Of a stretch of 57,878 nucleotides of DNA, positions 1 to 10,000 are shown in pieces. Every line of letters starts with the position of its first letter. Position 1 is the first letter of the stretch. Source of the stretch: Prevotella sp. (GTDB taxonomy: Bacteria; Bacteroidota; Bacteroidia; Bacteroidales; Bacteroidaceae); contig JAIKWS010000055.1 of NCBI GenBank assembly GCA_024684515.1, positions 1 through 57,878 of the forward strand. Reading direction: 5' to 3'. Under the pieces are notes generated by a model. That model was not told the DNA's origin and ran no database searches. It saw only the letters and a program-made list of their open reading frames with translations. The translations under genes were made by a program, and so were the position numbers.

Positions 1-23
1 CACACTCCAATTTCACCTTATGC

Positions 24-223
24 AACTGCGTAACTGCGTAACTGTGTAACTGCGTTGTGTAAACTTGGGGAATAGTTCTTGGACGAGCCAAGCGACCAAG
101 GTCGAGCGGACTTGTTATACTGAAAAGGTTGTCTCTAAAGGAGGAATTCGACGAAGTCAAATGTAAAGAAAAGAAGAATGACTGCGTGTTCACGGTGTTA
201 CGCAGTTACACAGTTACGCAGTT
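24..223. repeat. 8-bp tandem repeats facing each other as an inverted repeat
   Basis: Four tandem copies of AACTGCGT (one copy AACTGTGT) lie at 24-55. Three copies of the reverse complement lie at 200-223. Bases 32-55 and 200-223 are a perfect 24-bp inverted repeat separated by 144 bases, so a transcript or single strand here could fold into one long hairpin. No gene lies between the arms. Confidence 0.85.
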
Positions 224-240
224 TCATTTACCATATGTTC

Positions 241-487
241 TTTTAGTCGCTTTGCTTTGTAAAAGCGGCAAGCCGATTACTTTTAGTCGCTTCGCTTTGT
301 AAAAGCGGCAAGCCGATTACTTTTAGTCGCTTCGCTTTGTAAAAGCGAGACAAGCTCGAGCGAAAATGAAAAAGGGAAAAGGGAAAAGGGGAAATTTGGT
401 GTTTTTGCAAAATGTTTTTTTAGTCGCTTCGCTTTGTAAAAGCGAGACAAGCTCGAGCGAAAATGAAAAATGGAAAAGGGAAAAATG
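241..487. repeat. 40-bp tandem repeat plus a 53-bp direct duplication
   Basis: A 40-bp unit starting TTTTAGTCGCTTYGCTTTG occurs at 241-280 and 281-320, differing at one base. A third copy starts at 321 and diverges after about 27 bases. Bases 321-373 recur exactly at 418-470. The start of each unit contains a short inverted repeat (CGCTT...AAGCG). Purine-rich tracts (GGGAAAA) follow the last copies. The 1-550 stretch holds no credible gene; the ORF reading through it on the minus strand is low-complexity Phe/Leu/Ser translated from the repeat. Confidence 0.85.
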
Positions 488-550
488 GAAAAAGTGAAAG
501 GGGGAAAATCGCACAGCCTGTGGTGAGGAGGATGAGCGAGGATGAGCCCG

Positions 551-2527
551 CTATTCTAGCTTGAGTTCAAATGGTGACAGTGGCAGCTCGTTGAGGCCGT
601 AGGCATTGGCTCCCAGTGGGTTGTCCTTCCATGCGTAGCGCATGGTGGCGGGCCTGGACATGGGTGCGCTGACGATGATGGTGGTGCCGGTGGCTGTTGC
701 TTCCACGTTCTGGAACCGCCCGTCGCTGCCAGCGAGTTCGAAATATTTCAGCTGTCCGTCGTGCATGGGTTGGTCGAGTGTCAGTATGACGTTGCCATCC
801 TTTATCTCGTGGCTGATGACCTTTGGGAAGAGCGTCACCTGCTTTCCGTATGCCAGTCTGTCGAAGCAAAGTGCTATTCGCTCTGCCACCTCTTTCTTGC
901 GCAGGGGATGTATGTCGACGGTCTCTCCCAGGTCGATATTGACCACGCTCTCGGCATATTCATCTTCCTCTGCCACAGTGCGTTGTGCTTCTCTCACCTG
1001 GCTCCATCCGGTGTTCTGTGGCTGTGGTACGCAAGCCATATAGTTGGCCAGTTGTACGATGACGAATGGCAGCTGTGGCTGTTGGAACAGCTGTCGCCAC
1101 TCGCCCATGAGCTTTCTCAGCATGGTGGCATAGGTGCCGGCATTGCCCGTGTTCGACTCTCCCTGATACCACACGACGCCAGCGAGTGCATAGGGTGCCA
1201 GCGGATGCAGTACGGCATTGTAGAGTGTTGTGGGCATATTCTGCAGTGAGACGTCGCCACTGGGACAGCTGGGCATCTGTGTGCCGCTGTGCTGCAGCCA
1301 CTGTTCCCTGAGCGGTATGATATCCTTTGGCAGTGGGTTCAGGCTCTGTCGGTCGTCGCCAAAGGCCAGCAGGTATGCCTTCTCCTTGATGAAATGTGCC
1401 GTTCCGTACTTGTTGATGAATCGTATGGTGATGACGTTGTCCCCCTCTCGCAGCAGTCCCTCGGGGATGTCGTATCTGCGTGGTGGATACTGGTAGTATG
1501 TTCGTCCAATCTCCTTGCCGTTGAGGTATGTGCGGTCGGCATCGAAGAGTGTGCCCAGCAGCAGTCGTGCGGGCAGTCCTGCATGAGCCTTGTCGATGGT
1601 GACATGTTGTCTGAGCCATATACTGCCCACTCCACGCCATCCCCATTCCCCCTGGGTGACAGGTGTCCATTGCGCATCGTCGTAATATAATGATGTGAAG
1701 AGCGGTCCGTCTTGTCCTTGCTTCATTCCCGGGTCGTTCTGGTCGAGCAGTAGGTTCCATCGCTGGTCGGCGAGTTGGTTGGCCTGTTGCTGTGCCTTTA
1801 CGAAGTCGCTGTTGTCGTACAGTCGTGTTTTCTCCACCATCATCGGAAAGTCGTGCTGCAGCGAGTCGGCGCTGATCCATGCCTCGATGGGTGTTCCTCC
1901 CCAGCTGTTGACGATGATGCCCTGTGGCACGTCAGTATGCTGCTGCATTCGCTTTCCGAGGAAGTATCCCACGGCCGAGAAGAGCCATGCATTCTGCTTG
2001 TTGAGCGGTTTCCAGTTGATGGCGGTCGGCCGTATGTCGTCTTTTGGTCCGCTGGTGCTGGTCTCGTTCTGCACTCGAAACAGCCTCACCATATTGTTGT
2101 CATAGCTGTCTATCTCGCTGGTGTACCACGGATAGACTCTCTCGATGGTGACATCGATGTTTGACTGTCCAGAGCATAGCCATACGTCGCCGATGAGCAC
2201 CTGGTTGATGACTACTTGGTGTGCGGATGGCATGGCGGTGATGACGAGCCTGTAAGGTCCTCCCGTCTTCAGCTTCCTATGTGGCAGCCGTAGTGTCCAT
2301 CGTCCTTTGCTGTCGGCCACGGCATTGGCCGTACTGAGCACCTTGCCCTTGATGTTTTGTATCTCTGCCCGTATGTTCTCTCCCTTGTCAGCCCATCCCC
2401 ATACCGGGATGTCGACGCCCCTTTGTAGCACCATGCCGTCCTGGAACAGCTGTGGCATTCTGACCTTGGCGTTAGCGCCCGTGAGGCACATGATGATGAT
2501 GATGACGATCGCAAATCTCTGTTTCAT
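551..2527 (-). CDS. Secreted SASA-type (sialate O-acetylesterase family) carbohydrate esterase
   Basis: Predicted to remove O-acetyl groups from a carbohydrate in the periplasm or outside the cell. The start at 2527 is preferred over the ATG at 2551 because a TAATTTTG -7 box covers 2549-2556 and the protein then opens with a clean signal peptide (Lys/Arg, an Ile/Val-rich core, cleavage near ANA). The 658-residue protein has the SGNH/SASA block GQSN, with the nucleophile Ser near residue 122, and the second conserved block WYQGESN. A jelly-roll-like region (about residues 285-400, with DADRTYLNG) is inserted between them, as in long family members. The family was named for sialic acid, but many Bacteroidetes members sit in xylan or pectin loci. 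Here the divergent xylanase operon points to acetylated hemicellulose (inference). No sialidase or sialic acid catabolism gene is nearby. Confidence 0.85.
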   Translation of the reverse strand: MKQRFAIVIIIIMCLTGANAKVRMPQLFQDGMVLQRGVDIPVWGWADKGENIRAEIQNIKGKVLSTANAVADSKGRWTLRLPHRKLKTGGPYRLVITAMPSAHQVVINQVLIGDVWLCSGQSNIDVTIERVYPWYTSEIDSYDNNMVRLFRVQNETSTSGPKDDIRPTAINWKPLNKQNAWLFSAVGYFLGKRMQQHTDVPQGIIVNSWGGTPIEAWISADSLQHDFPMMVEKTRLYDNSDFVKAQQQANQLADQRWNLLLDQNDPGMKQGQDGPLFTSLYYDDAQWTPVTQGEWGWRGVGSIWLRQHVTIDKAHAGLPARLLLGTLFDADRTYLNGKEIGRTYYQYPPRRYDIPEGLLREGDNVITIRFINKYGTAHFIKEKAYLLAFGDDRQSLNPLPKDIIPLREQWLQHSGTQMPSCPSGDVSLQNMPTTLYNAVLHPLAPYALAGVVWYQGESNTGNAGTYATMLRKLMGEWRQLFQQPQLPFVIVQLANYMACVPQPQNTGWSQVREAQRTVAEEDEYAESVVNIDLGETVDIHPLRKKEVAERIALCFDRLAYGKQVTLFPKVISHEIKDGNVILTLDQPMHDGQLKYFELAGSDGRFQNVEATATGTTIIVSAPMSRPATMRYAWKDNPLGANAYGLNELPLSPFELKLE

Positions 2528-2548
2528 GATTTTGATAAGTTTGTGTTG

Positions 2549-2556
2549 CAAAATTA
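2549..2556 (-). promoter_or_regulatory. Bacteroidetes -7 box (TAATTTTG) for the SASA esterase gene
   Basis: On the minus strand TAATTTTG fits the TAnnTTTG consensus, 21 bases before the chosen start at 2527. It overlaps the alternative upstream ATG, which argues against that start. Confidence 0.55.
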
Positions 2557-2663
2557 ATCAAATTTATCGATGGAATCGCTTTTTTTTGTATCAAAATGTG
2601 AAAATGAAACAAAAACAAACTAATCTGCAACAAACCGACTCGTGTGTTTACATAAAAAAGTAT

Positions 2664-2671
2664 TATCTTTG
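2664..2671 (+). promoter_or_regulatory. Bacteroidetes -7 box (TATCTTTG) for the symporter-xylanase operon
   Basis: TATCTTTG matches TAnnTTTG and is followed by an A-rich leader of about 40 bases to the ATG at 2712. TTTACA lies 13 bases upstream at 2647, and the same arrangement precedes the 38299 gene. The promoter lies in the divergent gap with the esterase promoter. Confidence 0.65.
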
Positions 2672-2711
2672 CAGAAAATATTACCCAACAGAACAAACAT
2701 CTTTTACGAAA

Positions 2712-4118
2712 ATGGCACAAAATGTAGCTACGACAGAGGCCAAGGGCTTCTACAAACTCAGCTGGCTCCAGCGTATCGGCTTCGGCTCTGGTGACCTGGC
2801 ACAGAACTTGATTTTCCAGACTGTTGCATGTTACCTCATGATTTACCTGACAACAGTCTTGAATTTAAATCCAGCATTTGTTAGTGGTCTGATTCTTACA
2901 GTCCGACTTATTGACTGTTTTTGGAGCCCTGTAGTCGGGCGCTATATCGACAACCGCAACCCCAAGTTAGGAAAGTATCGGACATACCTTTTGTATGGTG
3001 GAATTCCCCTGACTGCGGCTGCCTGCTTGCTGATGCTTCCTGTGGTAGCTGAATGGGGCATGACAGCGAAGATTGTCTATGCTACGGTCAGCTACACCGC
3101 CTTGAGTATGATTTATTCTGTTGTCAATATTCCCTATGGTTCCATTATGGCCAGTATGACTCGTGACAATGACGAAGTGCTTATCCTCACCTCTACGCGA
3201 ATGGTATGCGCAAATATCGGGCAGATCGTTGTGCAGGCAGGATTTCCCATCGGACTTGCTATGTGTGTTCATACGGCCATTGACTGGAATCAGGCCACAT
3301 TTATGGCTATTGGTACTATTCCCGCTTTCGTTATTTTACCTTCTCTTCCATTGCTGAAGAGATGGCTGGGCAAGAAGGGCCTTTACTATACACTTCTCTC
3401 CATTGGCTTTGTTGGTTTTGCCATGTTGTTCTGCATAGGAAAATTCTTCGATGTCGTAAATCTCAATACTCTTGTGCAAATAGCAAAGGTCATGACAGGT
3501 GTTGGACTGCTAGTAGGTTCTCTGATGTGGGCGTTGGTTCCTGAAGTCATTACTGAAGCAGAGTATCGCACAGGAAACAGACCAGCAGCTACAGTGAATG
3601 CTCTTGCTGGTGTGGCTTTCAAGGCTGGTTTCTCCATAGCCGGTTGGATTACTCCTTTGGTGATGGGTTGGATAGGTTTTAATTTTGCCAGTGAAGAGTC
3701 AGCTTTGCCTACCGCTCCCAGTGCCTGGTTTATTGTTACTTGCGTGTTTGCTCTCGTCGGTTTTGTCTTGCTGATGCTTTGCTTCTTGGGCAGCAAGGAA
3801 AATATTACTACGACCCCAGAGAAACCTGTTTCCTTTGGCGAGATGTGGCAGGAGTTCAAGGCAAACAAATGCCTTCAGTTGGTACTGAGCATTTTTGTAG
3901 TGGTGTTTCTAGCATCCTTTATCAGTGCTCCAGTAAATGCTTATTATACCAAGCTGGCTAATTATTCTGACATTGCACAGAATGCCATTCTGGTATTCAC
4001 TTGTGTTATTCCCGCCCTTCTTCTGATTGTCGTAGGATACCTCATCTATAAGTATCCTCTGACCGACGAGAGACTAGACCAGATCAACAAGGAGATAGAG
4101 GAACGTGCAAGCAAATAG
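2712..4118 (+). CDS. GPH-family sugar:cation symporter, probably for xylo-oligosaccharides
   Basis: Inner-membrane secondary transporter of the glycoside-pentoside-hexuronide (MelB/XynP-like) group of the major facilitator superfamily. The 468-residue protein has about twelve hydrophobic segments. Near the N-terminus it shows the family pattern GFGSGDLAQNL, and in the loop after the second helix VVGRYIDNRNPKLGKYR, the GPH counterpart of the MFS loop-2/3 signature. The start at 2712 follows a -7 box at 2664-2671; extending the frame upstream would run into the divergent esterase gene. Its end almost meets the GH10 xylanase and a cytoplasmic GH43 follows, so import of xylobiose/xylotriose is the likely job (inference). 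The order symporter-GH10-GH43 recalls the xynD-xynA-xynB cluster described in Prevotella bryantii. Confidence 0.85.
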   Translation: MAQNVATTEAKGFYKLSWLQRIGFGSGDLAQNLIFQTVACYLMIYLTTVLNLNPAFVSGLILTVRLIDCFWSPVVGRYIDNRNPKLGKYRTYLLYGGIPLTAAACLLMLPVVAEWGMTAKIVYATVSYTALSMIYSVVNIPYGSIMASMTRDNDEVLILTSTRMVCANIGQIVVQAGFPIGLAMCVHTAIDWNQATFMAIGTIPAFVILPSLPLLKRWLGKKGLYYTLLSIGFVGFAMLFCIGKFFDVVNLNTLVQIAKVMTGVGLLVGSLMWALVPEVITEAEYRTGNRPAATVNALAGVAFKAGFSIAGWITPLVMGWIGFNFASEESALPTAPSAWFIVTCVFALVGFVLLMLCFLGSKENITTTPEKPVSFGEMWQEFKANKCLQLVLSIFVVVFLASFISAPVNAYYTKLANYSDIAQNAILVFTCVIPALLLIVVGYLIYKYPLTDERLDQINKEIEERASK

Positions 4119-4128
4119 AAATCGGTGT

Positions 4129-5250
4129 ATGGTGAAGCATGCTATAAATAAAATATGTGTAGTGGCCCTGATGCTGGTATTGGGCACCGGTGGCCTGAAT
4201 GCCCAGAAGGGCCTGAAGGATGCCATTGGCAAGTATTGCCTGATAGGTGCCGCTATCAACCAGTGGCAGAGCGACGGTCAGGTGCCAGAGGCCGATGCCG
4301 TGATGGATCAGCATTTCAACTGTGCCGTGGCAGAGAACTGCATGAAGAGCGAGGTGCTGGCTCCCGCAGAGGGCATCTTCGACTTCCGTGTGGCAGACAA
4401 GTTCGTCGGCTATTGCCAGCGCCATCATCTGAAAACGCTTGGCCACTGTCTGGTGTGGCACTCGCAGGCTCCCGACTGGTGGTTCACCAATGGCTATGCC
4501 GCCAGTCCTGCCTCGAAAGAGGTGCTGAAGGAGCGTATCATCAAGCATATCAAGACCGTGGTGGGCCACTTTAAGGGGCAGGTGCACGGCTGGGACGTGG
4601 TCAACGAGGCCATCGAGGACGACGGCTCCTTCCGCAAGTCACCATTCTACAACCTGCTGGGCGAGGAGTTCATAGAGATTGCCTTCCGTGCCGCCCATGA
4701 GGCCGATCCGGAAGCAGAGCTCTACTACAACGACTATTCCATGTCTGGGCAGGCCAAGCGTGAGGCTGTCTGCCGACTGGTGAGGAACCTGAAGGCGAAA
4801 GGGCTGCGCATAGACGCGGTAGGCATGCAGAGTCACAACGGACTGGACTATCCCAATCTGGTGGAGTATGAGAAGAGCATCGATGCCTTTGCTGCCTGTG
4901 GCGTGAAGGTGATGATGACCGAGCTCGACATCAATGTGCTGCCCAACCCAGAAGGCTTTGGCGGAGCATCGGTAGAACAGAACTACGAGTTCCAGCAGAA
5001 ATACAACCCCTATGCAAACGGACTGCCTGCCGCCAAGGAGAAGGAGCTGGAAATGCGATGGATGGACCTGTTCACCATCTATTACAGACATCGCTCGCAG
5101 ATCTCGCGCATCAACCTGTGGGGCGTCAGCGACGGCGGGTCGTGGCTCAATGGCTGGCCTATTGCCGGACGTACCAACTATCCGCTGCTGTTCGACCGTC
5201 AGTATAAGGCCAAGCCCGTGGTGGAGAAAATCATCAAGCTGTATGAGTGA
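4129..5250 (+). CDS. GH10 endo-1,4-beta-xylanase, secreted
   Basis: Cleaves internal beta-1,4 bonds of xylan with retention of configuration. The start at 4129 (ATG) gives a 373-residue protein with a signal peptide ending near LNAQ. A GTG at 4105 would overlap the symporter and add a charged extension. The single catalytic domain fills the protein: the acid/base Glu is near residue 160 in WDVVNEA, and the nucleophile Glu is near 265 in MTELDIN. The conserved HxLVWHSQ and GVSDGGSW (WGVxD-type) motifs are also present. No carbohydrate-binding module is attached, and the length is normal for a single-domain GH10. The gene starts 10 bases after the symporter stop and is probably cotranscribed with it and the following GH43. 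Confidence 0.95.
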   Translation: MVKHAINKICVVALMLVLGTGGLNAQKGLKDAIGKYCLIGAAINQWQSDGQVPEADAVMDQHFNCAVAENCMKSEVLAPAEGIFDFRVADKFVGYCQRHHLKTLGHCLVWHSQAPDWWFTNGYAASPASKEVLKERIIKHIKTVVGHFKGQVHGWDVVNEAIEDDGSFRKSPFYNLLGEEFIEIAFRAAHEADPEAELYYNDYSMSGQAKREAVCRLVRNLKAKGLRIDAVGMQSHNGLDYPNLVEYEKSIDAFAACGVKVMMTELDINVLPNPEGFGGASVEQNYEFQQKYNPYANGLPAAKEKELEMRWMDLFTIYYRHRSQISRINLWGVSDGGSWLNGWPIAGRTNYPLLFDRQYKAKPVVEKIIKLYE

Positions 5251-5299
5251 TGAGCGTTTCGAAGACTATAATCGGCAACAGAAATAAAAGCAAATAATT

Positions 5300-6301
5300 A
5301 TGAAAGCAAGGTATCTATTCCCCAGCGACTACATGGCCGACCCATCGGCACATGTGTTTAACGGCAAGTTGTACATCTATCCCTCGCACGACCGTGAGAC
5401 GGGTGCTGCCTTCGATGATGATGGCGGTCACTTCCAGATGCGCGACTACCACGTGCTCTCCTTCGACAATGTGGAGACCGATCCCGCCACCGACCATGGC
5501 GTCATCCTAGACCAGGACCAGGTGCCCTGGGCAGAGAAGCAGATGTGGGACAGCGACGTCGTGGAGAAAGACGGCAAGTACTATCTCATCTTCTCGGCCA
5601 AGGACTATAATGGCGTGTTCCACCTGGGTGTGGCCATCGCCGAGCAGCCGGAAGGACCGTTCATCGCACAGGAGCATCCCATCCGTGGCTCGTTCAGCAT
5701 CGATCCCTGTACGTTCAAGGACGATGACGGACAGGTATATTGCTACTTCGGCGGACTGTGGGGCGGACAGCTGCAGTGGTACGCAGCACCATCGCAGCTG
5801 CAGCAGGAAGGCATAGACCTGGGACCTGCCGGCGACAGGAAGACACAGCTGTTCACCACGCCAGACGCTCCTGCCCTGCATAGCTTCGTGGCCAGGATGA
5901 GCGACGACCTGCTGCAGTTCTCAGAGGCACCACGCCCAGTGGTCATCGTCGACAAGGAGGGACAGCCCCTGAAGGCTGGCGATCCCCACCGCTTCTTCGA
6001 GGCATCGTGGATGCACAAGTACCGTGGCAAGTACTATTTCAGCTATTCGACAGGCGACAGCCACTATCTCTGCTATGCCATTGGCGAGACACCCTATGGA
6101 CCCTTCACCTATCAGGGCGTTCTCCTCGAGCCAGTAGTAGGATGGACCACCCACCACTGCATCGTGGAGTATCGCGGACAGTGGTATCTGTTCTACCACG
6201 ACTGTGTGCCCTCGGATGGCGTCACCCATCTGCGTTCACTGAAAGTACAGCGCCTGTTCTATCGTGAGGATGGAACTATTGAACCCGTTGTTAATGAGTA
6301 A
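5300..6301 (+). CDS. GH43 beta-xylosidase / alpha-L-arabinofuranosidase, cytoplasmic
   Basis: Inverting five-bladed beta-propeller glycosidase expected to cut xylo-oligosaccharides or remove arabinose. The 333-residue protein has no signal peptide, so it should act in the cytoplasm on what the upstream symporter brings in. The three family acidic residues are visible: base Asp near residue 14 (ADPSAH), pKa-modulating Asp near 135 (SIDPCTF), and acid Glu near 234 (FFEASW). It resembles the GH43 subfamily 1 enzymes linked to GH10 in Prevotella (xynB-like), but xylosidase and arabinofuranosidase activity cannot be separated from sequence. The final codons overlap the start of the sigma-factor gene. 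Confidence 0.9.
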   Translation: MKARYLFPSDYMADPSAHVFNGKLYIYPSHDRETGAAFDDDGGHFQMRDYHVLSFDNVETDPATDHGVILDQDQVPWAEKQMWDSDVVEKDGKYYLIFSAKDYNGVFHLGVAIAEQPEGPFIAQEHPIRGSFSIDPCTFKDDDGQVYCYFGGLWGGQLQWYAAPSQLQQEGIDLGPAGDRKTQLFTTPDAPALHSFVARMSDDLLQFSEAPRPVVIVDKEGQPLKAGDPHRFFEASWMHKYRGKYYFSYSTGDSHYLCYAIGETPYGPFTYQGVLLEPVVGWTTHHCIVEYRGQWYLFYHDCVPSDGVTHLRSLKVQRLFYREDGTIEPVVNE

Positions 6302-6794
6302 TCAGGAGATAATAGAACAATACTATCGCCAGCATCGCGACGAGCTGCTCCAGTTTGTGGGCAGCCGTCTTGGTGCGAGCCATGGCGAGCAGGCCGAGGA
6401 TATGGTGCAGGAGCTCTTCCTGCGGCTGTTGCAAGGCCAGCGTCCCATAGCTGCCGATACCATAGGCAGTCTGGCCACTACGATGGCCCGCAATATGGTT
6501 GCCGACCACTTCCGGCATCTTTACTACCAACGTGCCTACGAGGCCCATGCACGCTATGCAGGGTCGGAAGGCTACGAAGTGGAACCCGTTGTCTATGCCC
6601 ACGACATCATGCACCGCATAGACCATTGCCTCAGCCGTATGCCACTGACATGTGCCGAGGCTTATCGCCTGCATCTCTATGATGGCATGCGTGTCTCAGA
6701 AATCGCCAGAGTCTTGCAACAAGACTACAAGGCGGTGGAGTATCGCCTTGGACAGGCACGCAGGGAAGTACGCAGGCAACTGAAATCATCATAA
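6294..6794 (+). CDS. ECF-type sigma-70 family RNA polymerase sigma factor
   Basis: Directs RNA polymerase to a specific promoter set. The 166-residue protein has region 2 (QAEDMVQELFLRLL, then helices ending HFRHLYYQ) and a C-terminal region 4 helix-turn-helix (MRVSEIARVLQQDYKAVEYRL). The start at 6294 (ATGAGTAATCAG) is chosen because it overlaps the GH43 stop by 8 bases, which suggests translational coupling. ATGs at 6264 and 6270 in frame would overlap further. Many Bacteroidetes ECF factors pair with a FecR-type anti-sigma factor and a SusC, but no anti-sigma gene follows here: the next gene is a large secreted protein 264 bases on. Its targets are unknown; the adjacent secreted-protein and fasciclin/SusCD units are candidates (inference). 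Confidence 0.85.
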   Translation: MSNQEIIEQYYRQHRDELLQFVGSRLGASHGEQAEDMVQELFLRLLQGQRPIAADTIGSLATTMARNMVADHFRHLYYQRAYEAHARYAGSEGYEVEPVVYAHDIMHRIDHCLSRMPLTCAEAYRLHLYDGMRVSEIARVLQQDYKAVEYRLGQARREVRRQLKSS

Positions 6795-6900
6795 TACCAT
6801 TTCTTGCGTCATAGTCACCTCTTATATATTATAATGTACGCGTAAGACGTTTCTTGTGGGTACTTTTTGACTTTTTTCGAAATTTGAAGAAAAATCTTCC

Positions 6901-6938
6901 AAAAATGATACGACTTATTAAAATTTTGATTATCTTTG
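6901..6938 (+). promoter_or_regulatory. Promoter/operator block shared with the fasciclin-SusCD operon
   Basis: The 38-base stretch ends in the -7 box TATCTTTG (6931-6938) and matches bases 10785-10822 at 35 of 38 positions when aligned by eye. The conserved part includes AAAAATGATACGA and a TTATTAAA tract where a -33 box would be expected, and no clear -33 TTTG is present. That suggests an activator-dependent promoter. It drives the 1193-residue gene at 7059 after a leader of about 115 bases. Confidence 0.7.
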
Positions 6939-7058
6939 CACCGATTGCGGCCATAAAGTGTCAAAATGCCCCTTAAAAGACATGAATGAGACATTAGCCA
7001 ATAAAAAAGAGACAAATTTGTATACCTATTATTTACTAACTTTTTAAAATCAACGCTT

Positions 7059-10000
7059 ATGAAGAGATCTCTTCTCATTGTCGCAACCATGTTGACGAGT
7101 GCTGTCGCTTTCGCACAGTCGTTCACGGCAACGTGGGTAAAGCCCGTTCCCGCAACGGTAGAAACGTTTGAGTATTCTACTTTTGCCGAGGAGGGTGATA
7201 CCACCGCTTACTATCTGTACAATGTGGGTGCAAGTGCTTTCTTTACAGAGGGCAATGCCTGGGGAACACAGGCAAGTATTGGTACAACGGGCTTGAAGGT
7301 AGCCGTTGCAAAGTATTTAATCGATACAGTCTGGGACAACCAGACGGTATTTATCTGGGACTTCTCGCTGGCTAAGAATGCCTGGAAACAGCTGTTCATC
7401 GACAGTGAGACACAGGCTTATGTCGACCTGGGATCACAGGCCAACTACTATTGGGAGATTGTGTCACAGGGCAACAAGAACTACCGTATCAAGGGTGGTG
7501 ACCTGAACCCTGACTACAATGGCGAATACTGGTTCGGTGTTGATAGCGAGGCTGAGGGTACCACCATCAATCCTCGTGTCGACCTGGGCTATGACCCAAC
7601 AGCAAAGGTTGACTGGCAGTTCGTTACTGAGGCTGCCTACGAGGAGTATCTGCCAAAGGGACAGATCTATGAGGCCGCTATGAATCTGAAGACTCAGATC
7701 GAGTGGGCTATGGAGCAGGGCGTCGCCGCTGCCACACTGGCTGATGAGTTTGCTGTCTACAACAACACCAGCAGCACGCTGGAGCAGTTGCAGGCTGCCG
7801 CCAAGTCGGCTTATGAGAAGGGACGCTTCGCAGAGATTGCCGTTTACTTCGAGAACATCGTGCAGGGTGAGAAGAATGACGTCTCTGGCGTGCTGGAGAA
7901 CAATGACTTCTCTGCCGGCAATGCTGATGGCTGGGATATCACCTATACCGGTGGTTCGAAGGAAGCTACCAACATCGGTTACCAGAGCGCTAGCTATACC
8001 AATGGTGATGTGAAGATTGAAGGCTTCATCGAGGCTTGGAAGGATACCAGTTCTCCCAACTTCCTGGGCGATGGCTCTATCACTCAGACCGTTCCTTCAC
8101 TGCCCGCAGGTAAGTACACACTGGCCGTTGACGTGATTGCCAACAACCAGGGCCGTATCAATGATCCTGACAACACCGATGGTCTGCCCGATGACGTTGA
8201 GCTGTATGCTCAGGCTTCTGAGGACGGAAAGACCTACAAGACCTCTATGGCTACAAGAAACGGTGCTCCTGAGCACTTCGAGTTCACCTTCATCCATACT
8301 GGTGGTGACATGACCCTGGGTCTGCGTGTCGTAGGTAGTGCTGAGGCCAAGATGCCAGCTAACTGGATTGCTATGGATAACCTGATGCTCTACTACTATG
8401 GTGAGGTATCGTCCGATCCTGACAAGGCACTCCTTGACGTGGCCATCGACGAGGCTCTGGCCGCTTATCCTCTTGACTTCCTGAGCGATGTCGTTGCCTA
8501 TGTAGGCGATAAGGAAGCTTTCCGCAATATCATCGAGGAGGCACAGGCTGCTACTGAGAACTATCTCGACTATATCGACAAGGTGAAGGCTGCCAAGACC
8601 GCTCTTGACAACTCTGTCGCTGCTTACAAGAACTTTGCTGCCAAGGCTGCCGACTGGGCAAGCTACATGAGCCGCTTCGACTTCGATACCGACGAGTGGG
8701 GTGCTTTCTGTGACTTCGCAGGCGATATGGAATCTCCTGAGGGATATCCCGAGCTGACTCCTGGCATGGTGCTCGAGGAGCAGTCGCTCACTGTTGAAGA
8801 GATCAATGCTTACATCGCTCAGGTGGACGGCCTCTACAAGTCGGCCGTGGCCAAGAGTCTGAAGGCTGGTGACGACGTCACAGCACTGATCGAGAATCCT
8901 GACTTCGAGTATGGCCTGTCATCAGGCAAGGCTCAGGGCTGGACGGTTACTGTAAGCAACAACTCTGCTGGCGGTAATATCACTCCTGGTCCTCTTGGCA
9001 CAGACCTCGACCAGTTGATGATTGATGCTATGGGTAAAACCAACCACTGCTTCGAGGCATGGCACGTATGGGGCTTCGACGTATGGCAGGAGGTTCAGGA
9101 CGCACCTGCTGGCGTATACCAGATTTCTGCTCAGGGCTATGTGCGCTGCGAGGCTAGCGGCTATACCCAGGGTGACGAGGTTGATCCTACCACTATCCCC
9201 ATCAAGCTGTACATGAACAACTTCACCAGCAACTTCCCCAGCGTTTATTCAGAACAGGTTCCTGAAGACAAGTACGACGAGAATGGCTCGCTGCCTGGAA
9301 TCGAGACATGGTCATGGTCAGGTACTGTTGCCAACTATCCTAACTCAATGGGTGCTGCATCGCTGTGCTTCTCTTGGGATATGTACAATGTGAACACCTT
9401 CGGTCTTGTGAAGCCCGGTGAGGCAATGCGCGTTGGTGTGAAAGGTAACATGAACACTAACTGGTGGTGCATCTGGGATAACTTCAAGATTACCTATCAG
9501 GGCTTCCTGCCTGAGTATGTACAGCCCGCCCTGGAGACAGCACTGGCAGAAATCGACGTTACGAAGCCTATGGCTAAGTCACTGCGCGAGAAAGCTGCTG
9601 AGCTGCAGCAGAAGGCACAGGATGCCATCGCTACTGGCAATGGTGAGACCATGTTTGACGTGCTCGTAGAGGTGAGCGACCTGATGGCTGACATCTCTGC
9701 TTCTGTTCTCCTGTTCGCTGACCTGCAGAAAGCTTCTGAGGACCTGCAGACTGCTATCGATGCTTCTTCTGCCGATGCCGCTGTCATCAGCGAGGCTAAG
9801 GTGCTGAGAGCAAAGATTGAGGATGGTCTTGCTGACGGCACTCTCGAGAATGCCGATGCTGAGGATCTGATCCAGCAGGTTAAGGAGATGATTGGCAAGC
9901 TGGCTATCCCCGTCTATGAGGGCGCTAGCGATGAGAATCCTGTCGACTTCACCTCTGTCATCGTCAATCCTGACTTCGAGACTGGTGATGCATCAGGCTG

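Noticed and set aside
323..514. Minus-strand ORF of 63 codons in the left repeat region
   Set aside because: It is low-complexity Phe/Leu/Ser translated from the purine-rich repeats and has no start signal or relatives.
960..1880. Long antisense frames inside real genes (also 15020-15679 and 27327-27989)
   Set aside because: They are Arg/His/Thr-rich shadow translations of genes on the other strand or in other frames.
551..2527. Sialic acid utilisation locus
   Set aside because: Only the esterase family name points there; no sialidase, NanT or NanA-type gene is present.
2307..2711. Upstream extension of the symporter frame
   Set aside because: It would overlap the divergent esterase gene and its promoter; the box at 2664 and ATG at 2712 fit better.
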